Shown piece by piece: positions 25,541-35,205 of a stretch of 64,000 bases of DNA. The position numbers were made by a program, and so were the translations under genes. Origin of the DNA: an uncultured Phycisphaerae bacterium (GTDB taxonomy: Bacteria; Planctomycetota; Phycisphaerae; UBA1845; Fen-1342). Under the pieces are notes generated by a model, which ran no database searches, was not told where the DNA came from, and was given only the letters and a program-made list of their open reading frames with translations. The stretch's first letter is position 1; each line of letters starts with the position of its first letter. The stretch covers positions 104,669-168,668 of the forward strand of contig CALGJV010000009.1 of NCBI GenBank assembly GCA_937928595.1. The letters are read 5' to 3'.

Positions 25541-28500
25541 ATGACCCGTCGCGCACAAGTAGTGGTACTCGTGGGACTCGCCGCGCTCGTCGCGCTGCCC
25601 ACGCCGGCCCGGGGTGATCCGAACTTCTCGATTCAGACGCCGGGGGAGTGGCAGGTCGCGCTCGGCGGCGGCGGTGGGGGCGGACGGGTGCTGCCGCTGG
25701 GACCGCCGGAGTGGTCCATGTACATGGCCCAGTGGTCCCAGTTCACCCAGGAGGGCGAGCCGTACCCGCCCACCGAGTTCCTGCCCGCGGAGCTCTACGT
25801 GTACGAGGGCGAGCCCGGCGGGGGCGGCGGCGCCGTGCCGGGCGGTCTCGTCATGGTCTGGGGGGGCACGACGCCGTTGCCCGACGGCGCGTATGCCAGC
25901 GCCTGGAAATATGAGTACGGCGTCGACCCCAACCTGGCGAACTCCACCATCACGCTCTCGGTCTTCGCGCCGATCGTCCGCCCGGGGCCGAACGGTGTCG
26001 TGAAGATCCGCCAGATTTCGTTCGGCATCCAGGACGTCAACGGCAACATCCGCTCGTGGTACTGGAACGTCGGCCCCGGCACGCAGGTGCCCTGGAACGT
26101 GCTGGTCCGCTTCACCATCGACTGTACTCAGACCGGTGTGAACGCGACGACGCCGCCGGCCGACGCGTACATGAGTCACCCGGCGTTCGACATCACGCAG
26201 GCCGTGTCGTTCATCGCCGACGAGAACGGCCAGCAGGTGGGCGGGGCACTGGCCATTCCTCCGCCGCCGGTGCCGCACCCCGGCATCTGGAACCTCTGGC
26301 ACGACATCGTCGTGCGGCCGCACGACGACCTGAAGTGGCAGCAGTTGCCCGACCCGGCCTCCCCGAACAACCTGTACTACGGCTGGAACGAGCCGTCCGA
26401 ATGGTGGTTCGGCCCGGTCGTCGCCGATGACTGGATCTGCACGACGCCCGACCCCGTGACCGACCTGCACTGGTGGGGCTCATACCCGAACTGGCCATAC
26501 GCCGAAGAACCGCCGGAGGTGCCGAACCATTTCCACATCGCCATCTGGTCCGACGCTCTGCCGACGCCGCAGTTCCCGTTCCACCATCCCGGGCAGGTGC
26601 TGCACGAGATCGTCTGCCAGACCTTCACCAAGCGCTTCATCGGCTGGGACTTCGACCCGCGGACGAACCGCTGGGAGGCCTGCTGGCAGTATGACCAGGT
26701 CCTCAACCCCCAGGAGTACTTCTACCAGGATCCCGCCGGCGCCAACAACCGCTACTGGATCAGCATCGCCGCGTGTTACGGCGGCCAGCAGCCGGCGTTT
26801 CCGTGGGGCTGGAAGACGCGGCCGAAGTTGCCGGATACGACGCCGACCGCGGACGCCGTGGTCGTGCAGAACCCCGTGCAGCCGATTCCGGGCAGCGTCT
26901 TCGGCGCGGGCTTCCCGCTCTGGTGGCCGAACCCCGAGGATTCGTGGGACATGGCCTGCGAGCTGACCACGGGCGGGCAGAGCACGACCAAGTGGCACCA
27001 GCCGCCGCAGCTCGACCCGCTCGGACTGGATGTGAACGCCTCGTGGGTCCCGCCGGCTGCGCCGTACATCCTCGCCGACGACTTCCCCTGCACGCAGACC
27101 GGCCCCATCACGCAGATCCGGGTGTGGGGCTCGTGGTGGCACAACGTGCTGCCGGGCGACCCTCTCAACGTCACCTTCACGCTGAGCCTGCACAGCGACG
27201 TCCCGGCCGGGCCGGGTACGTTCAGTCAACCGGGCCCGACGCTCTGGATGCGCACGTACCCGCCGGGCTCGTTCCAGGTGGCGACGTTCAGCGAAGGGCC
27301 GGAGGGCTGGCTCACACCGCCGAGCGAGTATGAGACCGTGGGCGACACGCTGTGCTTCCTCTACACCTTTGACGTGCCCCCGGGCGAGTTCGTGCAGCAG
27401 GGCACCCCGGATAATCCGGTCGTGTACTGGCTGGACGTGCAAGCCCAGGTCCCGCCGTCCCCCGTCCAGGCGAAATTCGGCTGGAAGACGTCGCCCATGC
27501 ATTGGAACGACGCGGCCGTCTTCGGCCGGGGCGTGGAGCCGTACCCGGGACCTTGGCAGCGGCTCCAGTATCCCTTGGGGCACCCGATGTATCCGCAGTA
27601 CATCGACCTCGCGTTCGAGATCGTGGGCGGGGGCGGCCCGTCGATGCCGAAATGGTCGCAGCGGCCGGTACCCTACTCGTCACCGCGCCTCTACAACGGC
27701 TGGGACCAGATCTCGATGTACGGACAGAAGCTCGCGGCCGACGACTGGGTCTGCCACGACGCGGGTCCGGTGACGGACCTGCATTGGTGGGGCTCCTTCG
27801 TCGGCTGGCATGAGCCGTATCCGCCGCCGCTGCCCGACGCGTTCGCGATCACGATCTGGACGGACGTGCCCGCGGGCGTGGGCGGGGCCAACTTCAGCCA
27901 CCCGGGCACCTGCGTCCACTACGTGCTGTGCACCGACTACCAGTGGGCCTTCGCGGGCTGGGACATCGATCCGCGCGGCGGACCGGCCGTGCCGCCGGAA
28001 ACCACGTTCGAGTTCGCCTGCTTCCTCGACCGCTCGCAGTGGTTCTGGCAGGAGCCGGGTGAGCACGTCTACTGGGTCAGCATCGCGGCCGTCTACAACA
28101 CGGGTGTGCCGCCGTATCCGTTCGGCTGGAAGACGCGGCCGCGCGTGGACTCGCTCGCGCCGGATGACGCCGTCGCGATCGTCGACCCGGCCGCTCCGGC
28201 CGTCGGCAGTGTCTGGGTCAGCGGCACGCCGCTCTACTGGCCCACGCCCAATGAGTCGTGGGACCTGGCGTTCGAGTTGACGACGCAGACGATCGTGCAC
28301 GTCCGCGACACCGTCGTGTGCGAGCCGCAAGGCGTCCTGAACAACCCGTTCCATCCGCCGACCTACTGGTACGACGTGACGCCCGGCGCGTTCGGCCGCT
28401 GCGACTTCCACGTGCAGGTGTTCGACCCCCACCCGGCCAACTACACCAACGTCGTCGCCCCGCCGACGTGGCTGTTCGCGGTGCACCCCGATCCGCTCGG

Positions 28501-29677
28501 CAACTGGTGGGCGTCGTGGTGGGATCCGGACTGCGACAACGCGATTTTCGCGACGTTCCGGTTCCAGTTCGACCATCACGGCCCCAGCACCTGGGGCGAC
28601 TGGACGACCACCATCTCGGGTACCAGCGACCCGAGCAACCAGGTGGTCGACCGCGCCGCCCACCACGCGAGCGAGCCGGACGGCTTCGGCTACCGCTTGC
28701 ACGTGCCGCAGCCGCTGGCGCCCGTGTACTACAAGTGGTTCCAGCCGCCCACGCAGGCCCCGCTGTTCCCCGGCGTGTTCTACGGCTGGAACGACCTCTC
28801 GGCGTACTGGGGGCCGCGGCTGGTCGCCGACGACTGGAAGTGCCACGACAGCCGCCCGGTCAGCGGGATCACGTGGTGGGGCTCGTACCTCGGCTGGCAG
28901 GGCCTCGAACCGCCGCCGGATGCGCCGGCGTGGTTCCACATCGGCCTGTGGACGGACGTCCCGGCCCAGCCGGACGGCCTGTGGAGCCACCCGGGCGTCA
29001 TGATCCGCGAGTGGTTCGTGCTGCGCAGCGCGGTGAACGAGCGGGTCGTCGGGGTCGACTACCACCCGCAGTGGGGCCGCGAGACCTGTTTCCGCTATGA
29101 CCTCAACCTGCCGGAGGACCAGTGGTTCTGGCAGGGTGCGGCGCACCGCGTGCTGTGGCTCAGCATCAGCGCCGGCTACGGAGCACCCTGCAACGGCGAC
29201 TTCGACGGCGACGGCGACGTGGATCTCGCCGACCGGGACGTGCTGCTCAGTTGCCTGATGCCGCCGCCGGCGCCCATCTGCTGGCGCGCGGACCTGAACG
29301 GCGACGGACACATCGACGCAGCCGATGTGGCCGTGTTGAACTGCCAGCTCGATCGCGGCTGGCCCGATCCGGCCTGCTGCCAGAACCCGATCGTGATCGT
29401 CGATCACTACTGGGGGTGGAAGACCCGCCGGCCGCACTGGAGCGACGACGCGGTGCGGGTCTTCGAGCCGACGCCGCCGCGGCTGTTCGTGCTGCCGTTC
29501 CTCGCAGGTCAGCCGATCGAGACCGAGGAAGGCTCGTGGGACACGGCGTTCGCCCTCGTCACGCCGTTCCCGCCGCCGCCGCCCTGCCGGGGCGACACGG
29601 ACTGCGACTACGACGTCGACTTCGACGACATCGACCCGTTCGTCGCTCTGATCGGGTCGCCCTGTCCGAACCGGTAA
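25541..29677 (+). CDS. Large secreted modular protein with dockerin-like EF-hand loops
   Basis: 1,378 residues with a signal peptide (VVVLVGLAALVALPTPARG). A Trp-rich N-terminal region (about 25-260) precedes four related modules at about 262-480, 482-700, 702-917 and 1062-1345. The modules share K-W-x-Q-x-P, YGW(N/D), ADDW-x-C, DLHWWGS, IWTDVPA, SHPG and GWKTRP. I know this repeat from planctomycete secreted proteins as DUF7901 (name from memory). A separate beta domain fills 917-1060. A dockerin-like pair of calcium loops (DFDGDGDVDLAD and DLNGDGHIDAAD) is inserted inside module 4 at about 1217-1285. A further Asp-rich loop ends the protein (DTDCDYDVDFDDID). TGAGGAG at 25527-25533 supports the ATG. 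Its likely place is the cell surface; the ligand is unknown. Confidence 0.85.
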   Translation: MTRRAQVVVLVGLAALVALPTPARGDPNFSIQTPGEWQVALGGGGGGGRVLPLGPPEWSMYMAQWSQFTQEGEPYPPTEFLPAELYVYEGEPGGGGGAVPGGLVMVWGGTTPLPDGAYASAWKYEYGVDPNLANSTITLSVFAPIVRPGPNGVVKIRQISFGIQDVNGNIRSWYWNVGPGTQVPWNVLVRFTIDCTQTGVNATTPPADAYMSHPAFDITQAVSFIADENGQQVGGALAIPPPPVPHPGIWNLWHDIVVRPHDDLKWQQLPDPASPNNLYYGWNEPSEWWFGPVVADDWICTTPDPVTDLHWWGSYPNWPYAEEPPEVPNHFHIAIWSDALPTPQFPFHHPGQVLHEIVCQTFTKRFIGWDFDPRTNRWEACWQYDQVLNPQEYFYQDPAGANNRYWISIAACYGGQQPAFPWGWKTRPKLPDTTPTADAVVVQNPVQPIPGSVFGAGFPLWWPNPEDSWDMACELTTGGQSTTKWHQPPQLDPLGLDVNASWVPPAAPYILADDFPCTQTGPITQIRVWGSWWHNVLPGDPLNVTFTLSLHSDVPAGPGTFSQPGPTLWMRTYPPGSFQVATFSEGPEGWLTPPSEYETVGDTLCFLYTFDVPPGEFVQQGTPDNPVVYWLDVQAQVPPSPVQAKFGWKTSPMHWNDAAVFGRGVEPYPGPWQRLQYPLGHPMYPQYIDLAFEIVGGGGPSMPKWSQRPVPYSSPRLYNGWDQISMYGQKLAADDWVCHDAGPVTDLHWWGSFVGWHEPYPPPLPDAFAITIWTDVPAGVGGANFSHPGTCVHYVLCTDYQWAFAGWDIDPRGGPAVPPETTFEFACFLDRSQWFWQEPGEHVYWVSIAAVYNTGVPPYPFGWKTRPRVDSLAPDDAVAIVDPAAPAVGSVWVSGTPLYWPTPNESWDLAFELTTQTIVHVRDTVVCEPQGVLNNPFHPPTYWYDVTPGAFGRCDFHVQVFDPHPANYTNVVAPPTWLFAVHPDPLGNWWASWWDPDCDNAIFATFRFQFDHHGPSTWGDWTTTISGTSDPSNQVVDRAAHHASEPDGFGYRLHVPQPLAPVYYKWFQPPTQAPLFPGVFYGWNDLSAYWGPRLVADDWKCHDSRPVSGITWWGSYLGWQGLEPPPDAPAWFHIGLWTDVPAQPDGLWSHPGVMIREWFVLRSAVNERVVGVDYHPQWGRETCFRYDLNLPEDQWFWQGAAHRVLWLSISAGYGAPCNGDFDGDGDVDLADRDVLLSCLMPPPAPICWRADLNGDGHIDAADVAVLNCQLDRGWPDPACCQNPIVIVDHYWGWKTRRPHWSDDAVRVFEPTPPRLFVLPFLAGQPIETEEGSWDTAFALVTPFPPPPPCRGDTDCDYDVDFDDIDPFVALIGSPCPNR

Positions 29678-29773
29678 GCGCGCGAAGTGAGGGGAAGCGT
29701 AGGCAGGCGGCCGGCGGCTCGGAGCCCCCACGGCCCGGGCGCCGGCCGCCGTCGCGCGCAGTCCCCCCGACGC

Positions 29774-29779
29774 TACAAT
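29774..29779 (+). promoter_or_regulatory. -10 box of mfd
   Basis: TACAAT (5/6 consensus) ends seven bases before the GTG of mfd, and no ribosome site fits between them. This is the geometry of leaderless transcription. No clear -35 element is visible. Confidence 0.45.
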
Positions 29780-29786
29780 CCGCGCC

Positions 29787-32700
29787 GTGGATGTCTTTGA
29801 CTGCATCCGCGCCGATCCGCGTCTCGCCGAGCTGACTCGGCTGCTGACCGACGGCGGGGGGGCCGTCGCGGCCGAGGGGCTGTGGGGATCCGCCGCGCCG
29901 ATTCTGGCCGCACTGACCGCCCAGGCGCTGGACCGTCCGCTCCTCCTGGTCACGGCCCACGCCGACGACGCGGATGACCTGCGCGACGACCTCCAGACCG
30001 CGCTGGGTACCGCTCCCGATCTCCTCCCGCAGCTCGAGACGCTCGCACCCGATTCCGCCGGCGCCGACGAGCTCGCGGGCGAGCGCCTGCGCCTGTGTCT
30101 GGAACTGCGGCCCGTCGCCGGGACGTCTGCGCGGCGTGCCGCACCGCGGTTGATCGTCGCGCCGATCATGGCGCTGATGCAGCCGGTGCCCACCGCCGCC
30201 GCCCTGGCGGCCCGCTCGTTCACCGTGACGGCCGGCGCCGGGCTCGACGCCGAAGCCTTCGTCCGCTGGCTCGCCGAGCACGGCTTCCAGCGCTGCGACG
30301 CGGTCGAGGTCCCCGGCGACTTCGCCCGCCGCGGCGGCATCCTCGACGTCTATCCGAGCGGCCACACCGATCCCGTCCGCATCGAGCTGTTCGGCGACGA
30401 AGTCAGCTCGATCCGCCTGTTCGACGCTGGCACCCAGCGCTCGTCGCACACGCTCCAGCAGGTGCAGATCCCGGCGCTGCGCAGTGCCCTCACCGACGCC
30501 GGCGACGCGGCCGCGACCGACTCGTTCCTCTCACACCTGCCGCCCGATACCCTGGTCGCACTGCTCGAGCCGACCGAGATCCAGGAACTCGGCCGCACGT
30601 TCCTCCAGCGCCTGGGCGAACGCGTCGGCCTGATCCCCGCCGAGGCGGTCCTGCGCCGCGCCGGGGATTTCGCGCAGCTCCACCTGCACCGCTTCACCGG
30701 CGTCGCGGGTCGCGCCGTGCGCTTCGACGCCGGCAGCCTCCCGCACTTCGAGCCCCGCGCCGCCGAGGCCCTCCTCGCCCTCGGCGAGCTCGCCGCCGAC
30801 CACGATGTCGTCGTCCTCTGCGACAACCGCCCCGAGGAACAGCGCTTCCGCGAACTGCTCGACCAGGCCGCGGCCGGGCAGCTTCCGGCCGCGCCGGGCA
30901 CGGCCGCCGAGCCGTCGGACGCAGCGGCGACGTCCCGCGACCCGGCCGTCTGCCGTCACCTGACGCGTGTGCAGACGGCGCTGGGCATCCTGCACCACGG
31001 ATTCGCATGGGGCCGCCGCGCGTTCGTACCCCACCACGAGCTGTTTCACCGCTACCGGCAGCGGCGCACGCTGCGGCGGGTGCAGGCCGCCCGCCCCCTG
31101 GACAGCTTCTTCGACCTCCAGCCCGGCGACCCCGTGGTCCACCTGCTGCACGGCATCGGGCACTTCCACGGGCTCAAGACCCTCGAGCGCGCCGGCCGCA
31201 CCGAGGAATACCTGGCGATCGAGTTCGCCGACCACGCGGTCGTGCACGTCCCGGTCAGCCAGATCCACCTCGTGCAGAAGTACATCGGGAGCATGCGCGG
31301 CCGGCCGAAGCTGAGCAAGGTCGGCGGCAGCGGCTGGAGGCGGGCCAAGGAGCGCGCCGCCGAGGCCGTCACCGATCTGGCCGCCGAACTGCTGGCCGTG
31401 CAGGCCCGCCGCGCGACCGAGCCCGGCACCGCCTACCCCGCCGACACGCCCTGGCAGAAGGAGTTCGAAGGCTCCTTCCTCTACGAGGAAACCCCCGACC
31501 AGCTCCGCGCGCTGGCCGAGATCCGCGCCGACCTGATGCGCCCGCAGCCGATGGACCGCCTGCTGTGCGGCGACGTCGGATTCGGCAAGACGGAGCTCGC
31601 GCTGCGGGCCGCGTTCAAGGTGGTGGAGTACGGTCGGCAGGTGGCGGTGCTGGTGCCCACGACCGTGCTGGCCGAGCAGCACCACCAGACGTTTCGCGAG
31701 CGGCTGGCGGACTACCCGTTCTCGGTCGAGGTGCTGTCGCGGTTCCGCACGCCGGCGCAGCAGAGGCGCATTCTGGACCGGGCCCGCCGCGGGCGGGTCG
31801 ATATTCTCGTAGGGACGCACCGGCTGCTCTCGCCCGACGTGCAGTTCGCGGATCTGGGGCTGCTGGTGATCGACGAGGAGCAGCGCTTCGGCGTGGAGGC
31901 CAAGGAGCGGCTCAAGCGGCTGCGGGCCACGGTGGACGTGCTGACGCTGACGGCCACGCCGATTCCGCGGACGCTGCACATGGCCATGCTCGGCATCCGC
32001 GACATCTCGTCGCTGGGCACGCCGCCGGTCGACCGCCGGGCCATCGTCACGCAGGTGCGGATGTGGGACGACGCCCTGATCCGCGAGGCGATCCTGCGCG
32101 AGCTCAACCGCGACGGCCAGGTGTACTTCGTGCACAACTTCGTCCGCGACATCCACGCGATCGCCAATCGCCTGCGGACGCTGGTGCCCGAGGCGCGGTT
32201 CGCGGTCGGTCACGGCCAGATGCCCGCGCAGGAGCTCGAGGAGGTCATGCTGCGGTTTTTCCGCGGCGAAGCCGACGTGCTCGTCTCGACCAACATCATC
32301 GAGTCGGGCCTCGACGTGCCCACGGCCAACACGATCTTCATCAACCGCGCGGAGCGCTTCGGGCTGGCCGACCTGCACCAGCTCCGCGGGCGCGTCGGCC
32401 GGTCGCGGCACCGAGCGTACGCCTACGCGCTGCTGTCGCCGCAGCACCCGCTGAACGAGCAGGCGGCGCGGCGGCTCAAGGCGTTCGAGCACTACAGCGA
32501 CCTGGGCGCGGGCTTCCAGATCGCCATGCGCGACCTCGAAATCCGCGGCGCCGGCAACATCCTCGGCGCCGAGCAGTCCGGGCACATCGAGGCCGTCGGT
32601 TACGAGCTCTACTGCCAGCTCCTCGAACAGGCCGTCCGCCGGCTGCGGAACGAGCCCGCGGTCGAGTTCCGCCCGGTCAATCTCGATCTCGGCGTCACCG

Positions 32701-33185
32701 CCCACGTCCCGCGCAGCTACATCCGCGCCGACCGCCAGCGGATGGAGGTCTACAAGCGGCTCACCGCCTGCCGCTCGCTGGCCGACGTCGGCGTCTTGCG
32801 CGACGACCTGCGCGACGCGTTCGGTCCGCCGCCGGACGACGTCGAGGTCCTGCTCAAGCTCGCGGAAATCCGCATCCTGGCGCAGCCGTGGGGCATCCGC
32901 TCGCTCGTGCGGGTCGAGCCCGACGTGGTCTTCTCGATCGACGACCTCCAGCAGGTGCAGCCCCTGCTCGCGGACGGTCCGGGTTCCCCGCGCGTGCCCG
33001 ACCCGCAGACGATTCACTGGCGCCTGCCGAAGCGTCTGCTCGAGCCCCGCACGCTGCTTCACGTGCTCCACAATCAGCTCAGCCGCGCCCCCGTGCCGCC
33101 CGACGCCCCGCCGCCCCCGGCCCCCGCCAACCCGCCGCCCGCCGCGCAGCGCGGCCCCCGGCCGAAGGCCCCGCGCGGGAGCTGA
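29787..33185 (+). CDS. mfd: Transcription-repair coupling factor
   Basis: 1,132 residues. It removes RNA polymerase stalled at DNA lesions and recruits UvrA. The domain order is standard: UvrB-like N-terminus (about 10-340), polymerase-interacting CarD-like domain (about 440-510, PGDPVVHLLHGIGHFHG), and helicase motor. The motor shows Walker A GDVGFGKTELAL, the DEEQ box VIDEEQRFG, TATPIPRTL, and motif VI GRVGRSRHRAYAY. The C-terminal TRCF domain ends in a Pro-rich tail. Translation starts at GTG. Confidence 0.97.
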   Translation: MDVFDCIRADPRLAELTRLLTDGGGAVAAEGLWGSAAPILAALTAQALDRPLLLVTAHADDADDLRDDLQTALGTAPDLLPQLETLAPDSAGADELAGERLRLCLELRPVAGTSARRAAPRLIVAPIMALMQPVPTAAALAARSFTVTAGAGLDAEAFVRWLAEHGFQRCDAVEVPGDFARRGGILDVYPSGHTDPVRIELFGDEVSSIRLFDAGTQRSSHTLQQVQIPALRSALTDAGDAAATDSFLSHLPPDTLVALLEPTEIQELGRTFLQRLGERVGLIPAEAVLRRAGDFAQLHLHRFTGVAGRAVRFDAGSLPHFEPRAAEALLALGELAADHDVVVLCDNRPEEQRFRELLDQAAAGQLPAAPGTAAEPSDAAATSRDPAVCRHLTRVQTALGILHHGFAWGRRAFVPHHELFHRYRQRRTLRRVQAARPLDSFFDLQPGDPVVHLLHGIGHFHGLKTLERAGRTEEYLAIEFADHAVVHVPVSQIHLVQKYIGSMRGRPKLSKVGGSGWRRAKERAAEAVTDLAAELLAVQARRATEPGTAYPADTPWQKEFEGSFLYEETPDQLRALAEIRADLMRPQPMDRLLCGDVGFGKTELALRAAFKVVEYGRQVAVLVPTTVLAEQHHQTFRERLADYPFSVEVLSRFRTPAQQRRILDRARRGRVDILVGTHRLLSPDVQFADLGLLVIDEEQRFGVEAKERLKRLRATVDVLTLTATPIPRTLHMAMLGIRDISSLGTPPVDRRAIVTQVRMWDDALIREAILRELNRDGQVYFVHNFVRDIHAIANRLRTLVPEARFAVGHGQMPAQELEEVMLRFFRGEADVLVSTNIIESGLDVPTANTIFINRAERFGLADLHQLRGRVGRSRHRAYAYALLSPQHPLNEQAARRLKAFEHYSDLGAGFQIAMRDLEIRGAGNILGAEQSGHIEAVGYELYCQLLEQAVRRLRNEPAVEFRPVNLDLGVTAHVPRSYIRADRQRMEVYKRLTACRSLADVGVLRDDLRDAFGPPPDDVEVLLKLAEIRILAQPWGIRSLVRVEPDVVFSIDDLQQVQPLLADGPGSPRVPDPQTIHWRLPKRLLEPRTLLHVLHNQLSRAPVPPDAPPPPAPANPPPAAQRGPRPKAPRGS

Positions 33186-33311
33186 GCGCCCCGGCGTTCC
33201 CGGCCCGGACACCGCCACCCCGGCCCGCCCGGCGCCCCACGCAAGCTTGCCAAGCCCCCCCCCACCGGCGACACTTGCGTCACCCAGGGACCTGCGCGGC
33301 GCGAGATCCAG

Positions 33312-33833
33312 ATGGCGGCCGAAGCGCGAGAGCGAGTCCCGCAGTGCCGGCTGGTGCCGTTCGAGGCGCCGTGGGCGGCGCTGGTCGCAAGCTGGCCGGC
33401 AGATGCACGCGAGACGTACTGGCTGGCACCCCGCAATGCGCCCCCGCTCACCCCCATGCAGATCCTCGCCTGGCACACCCCCGGCCGCACGCCGTACGCG
33501 CTGCTCTTGGAGCCGCAGGCCACGCCCGTCGGCTACGGCGAGCTCAACGTGATGTCCTCGGGCCGGCGCTGCTACTGGCTGGGACACCTCGTGATCAACC
33601 CGGCCCAGCGGGGACGCGGTCTGGGCGTCGCCCTGACGCGGAAGCTGCTGGAGGAAGCGTTCGTGCGGCGGGGGGCGCGGGAGGTCTCGCTCGTCGTCTT
33701 CCCGGACAACCTCGTCGCGATCGCCTGCTACCGCGCGGCGGGAATGCGGGAAGACGGCTACGAGACGCACGAGTTCCCCGCCTACCGCCGCGTGGAAACC
33801 CTGCTCCGCATGGTCGCCCGCAACTGGCCGTGA
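33312..33833 (+). CDS. GNAT-family N-acetyltransferase
   Basis: 173 residues. The acetyl-CoA site is seen in HLVINPAQRGRGLGVAL (Q/R-x-x-G-x-G/A) at about 95-111, followed by SLVVFPDNLVAIACYRAAGM, the typical late strand and helix of the fold. The acetylated substrate cannot be told. Its last 52 bases overlap, tail to tail, the end of the M42-like peptidase gene on the other strand. Confidence 0.85.
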   Translation: MAAEARERVPQCRLVPFEAPWAALVASWPADARETYWLAPRNAPPLTPMQILAWHTPGRTPYALLLEPQATPVGYGELNVMSSGRRCYWLGHLVINPAQRGRGLGVALTRKLLEEAFVRRGAREVSLVVFPDNLVAIACYRAAGMREDGYETHEFPAYRRVETLLRMVARNWP

Positions 33834-35059
33834 TCGCCGCCGCCCCGCGTTCCCGGGGGCCGCGCACCGGTCGCAACCCCGGCTTCAGGACCCGGCCCCC
33901 GCCGCCGCCCCGGCGCGGTCCCCGCCGATCCGGACAGCGCCTCCGCCAGCAGTTCCGCGTACCGGGCCCACCGCTCCTCCATTCGCGGCCGCAGCAACGC
34001 CGCGTCGGCCGCATCCTCGTAGCCGCGGTCGTCGCACGCCAGGGCCTCGAACCACTGCACCATCCGCTGCCAGTCGGAAAGGCTGATGTACTCCGGGCCG
34101 ATCTTCTTCCGCTGCGTGTCCATGTTGTGGTAGTTGCCCAGCGCGACGCAAATCCCGCCCGCGACGTAGCCGTACGCGAGAAACGGCGCCGCCTCGCACG
34201 TGCCGCCGTCCATCAGTTTCCGCTGGTACGCGAACCGCTTGTTCCGCTCGGCCAGCTCCCGGGCCACGCGCTCCAGGTGCGCCGTCAGCCCGGGGTGAAA
34301 CACCGCCGCGCGGTCGCCCACGCGCAGGATCGGGCCGGCGCCCTGCGTCACGCCCGGCAATACGCTGCTCGTCTCGATCGACACGACCGGCACGTGCTTC
34401 GGCAGCGTCCCCGCTCGCACCGCGCCGAGCGCCCCCACGAACCCGACCTCCTCCGCCCGTGTGAACAGCACGTAAATCTCGCCGGCCGCCCGCCGCCGCG
34501 CGAGATTCTGCAACATCTGGAGCAGGGCCGCCGCCCCCGCGATATCATCGCACCCGCGCGCGTACACCCGCCCGCCCCGCAGCACCGGGTCCGGCAGGTC
34601 CCACATGCCCAGATCGCCCGCCGCCACCGGCTCCGGCACGCGGATCCGCACGTCCTCCGGCCGCCCGATCGAGCCCGCCACATCCGGCACCTGCCGCGCG
34701 CGCGCCGGCGCCGCCACCTCCCCGCGGACCCAGCCCCGCGCCGCCCAGAAGCGCACTCGGGCCCCCGGAAAGTACTCCGGCCGCACGCCGCCGCGGAACT
34801 CGGCCCGCACGGTGCGACGGTCGATCCGCTCCCGCACGACGAAACCCGGGTGGTCCGTGTGCGCCACCAGCGCCAGCGCAACCCGCCCGCGCCGCGGCCG
34901 GTGACGATAAACCGCCAGCAAGTTCCCGTACAAATCGAAGGCGACCTCCACGTTCGGCAGCCGGGCACAGGTCCGGGCGAGGTAGCGCATCACCGCGCTC
35001 TCGGCGAATGGAGCCGTCGGGAGCGTGAGCAGGTCCTTGAGCGTCTTCGGAATGGGCAC
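33782..35059 (-). CDS. M42/M20-like metallopeptidase
   Basis: 425 residues. Metal-binding and catalytic motifs of the aminoacylase/aminopeptidase clan are visible: VAHTDHPGF, ARGCDDIAGAAALL, TRAEEVGFVGA (the EE pair) and GNYHNMD. These fit an M42-type aminopeptidase with an inserted beta domain (about 90-150). The C-terminal 50 residues are Gly/Arg-rich and overlap the GNAT gene on the opposite strand, so they may be dispensable. The GTG start is preceded by GGAGAG; a TATCAT box lies about 75 bases upstream. Confidence 0.8.
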   Translation of the reverse strand: MPIPKTLKDLLTLPTAPFAESAVMRYLARTCARLPNVEVAFDLYGNLLAVYRHRPRRGRVALALVAHTDHPGFVVRERIDRRTVRAEFRGGVRPEYFPGARVRFWAARGWVRGEVAAPARARQVPDVAGSIGRPEDVRIRVPEPVAAGDLGMWDLPDPVLRGGRVYARGCDDIAGAAALLQMLQNLARRRAAGEIYVLFTRAEEVGFVGALGAVRAGTLPKHVPVVSIETSSVLPGVTQGAGPILRVGDRAAVFHPGLTAHLERVARELAERNKRFAYQRKLMDGGTCEAAPFLAYGYVAGGICVALGNYHNMDTQRKKIGPEYISLSDWQRMVQWFEALACDDRGYEDAADAALLRPRMEERWARYAELLAEALSGSAGTAPGRRRGPGPEAGVATGARPPGTRGGGDHGQLRATMRSRVSTRR

Positions 35060-35205
35060 GGTCGCTCTCCGCGTGCGGACAGGCCGGGCGCCGCGACGGC
35101 CGGCCGCCGCACGCCACCGGCTGCAAGCGCGGATGATAGCGGCCCGCTCCGGCCGCGCCACCGCGACGTGCACAAACCGCCCCGCCGTGCGAACATGCCC
35201 GCCCG

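Noticed and set aside
30531..33770. A 1,079-codon open frame on the minus strand opposite mfd.
   Set aside because: Antisense to the conserved mfd sequence, His/Arg/Gln-rich with no fold signature; an artefact of high GC.
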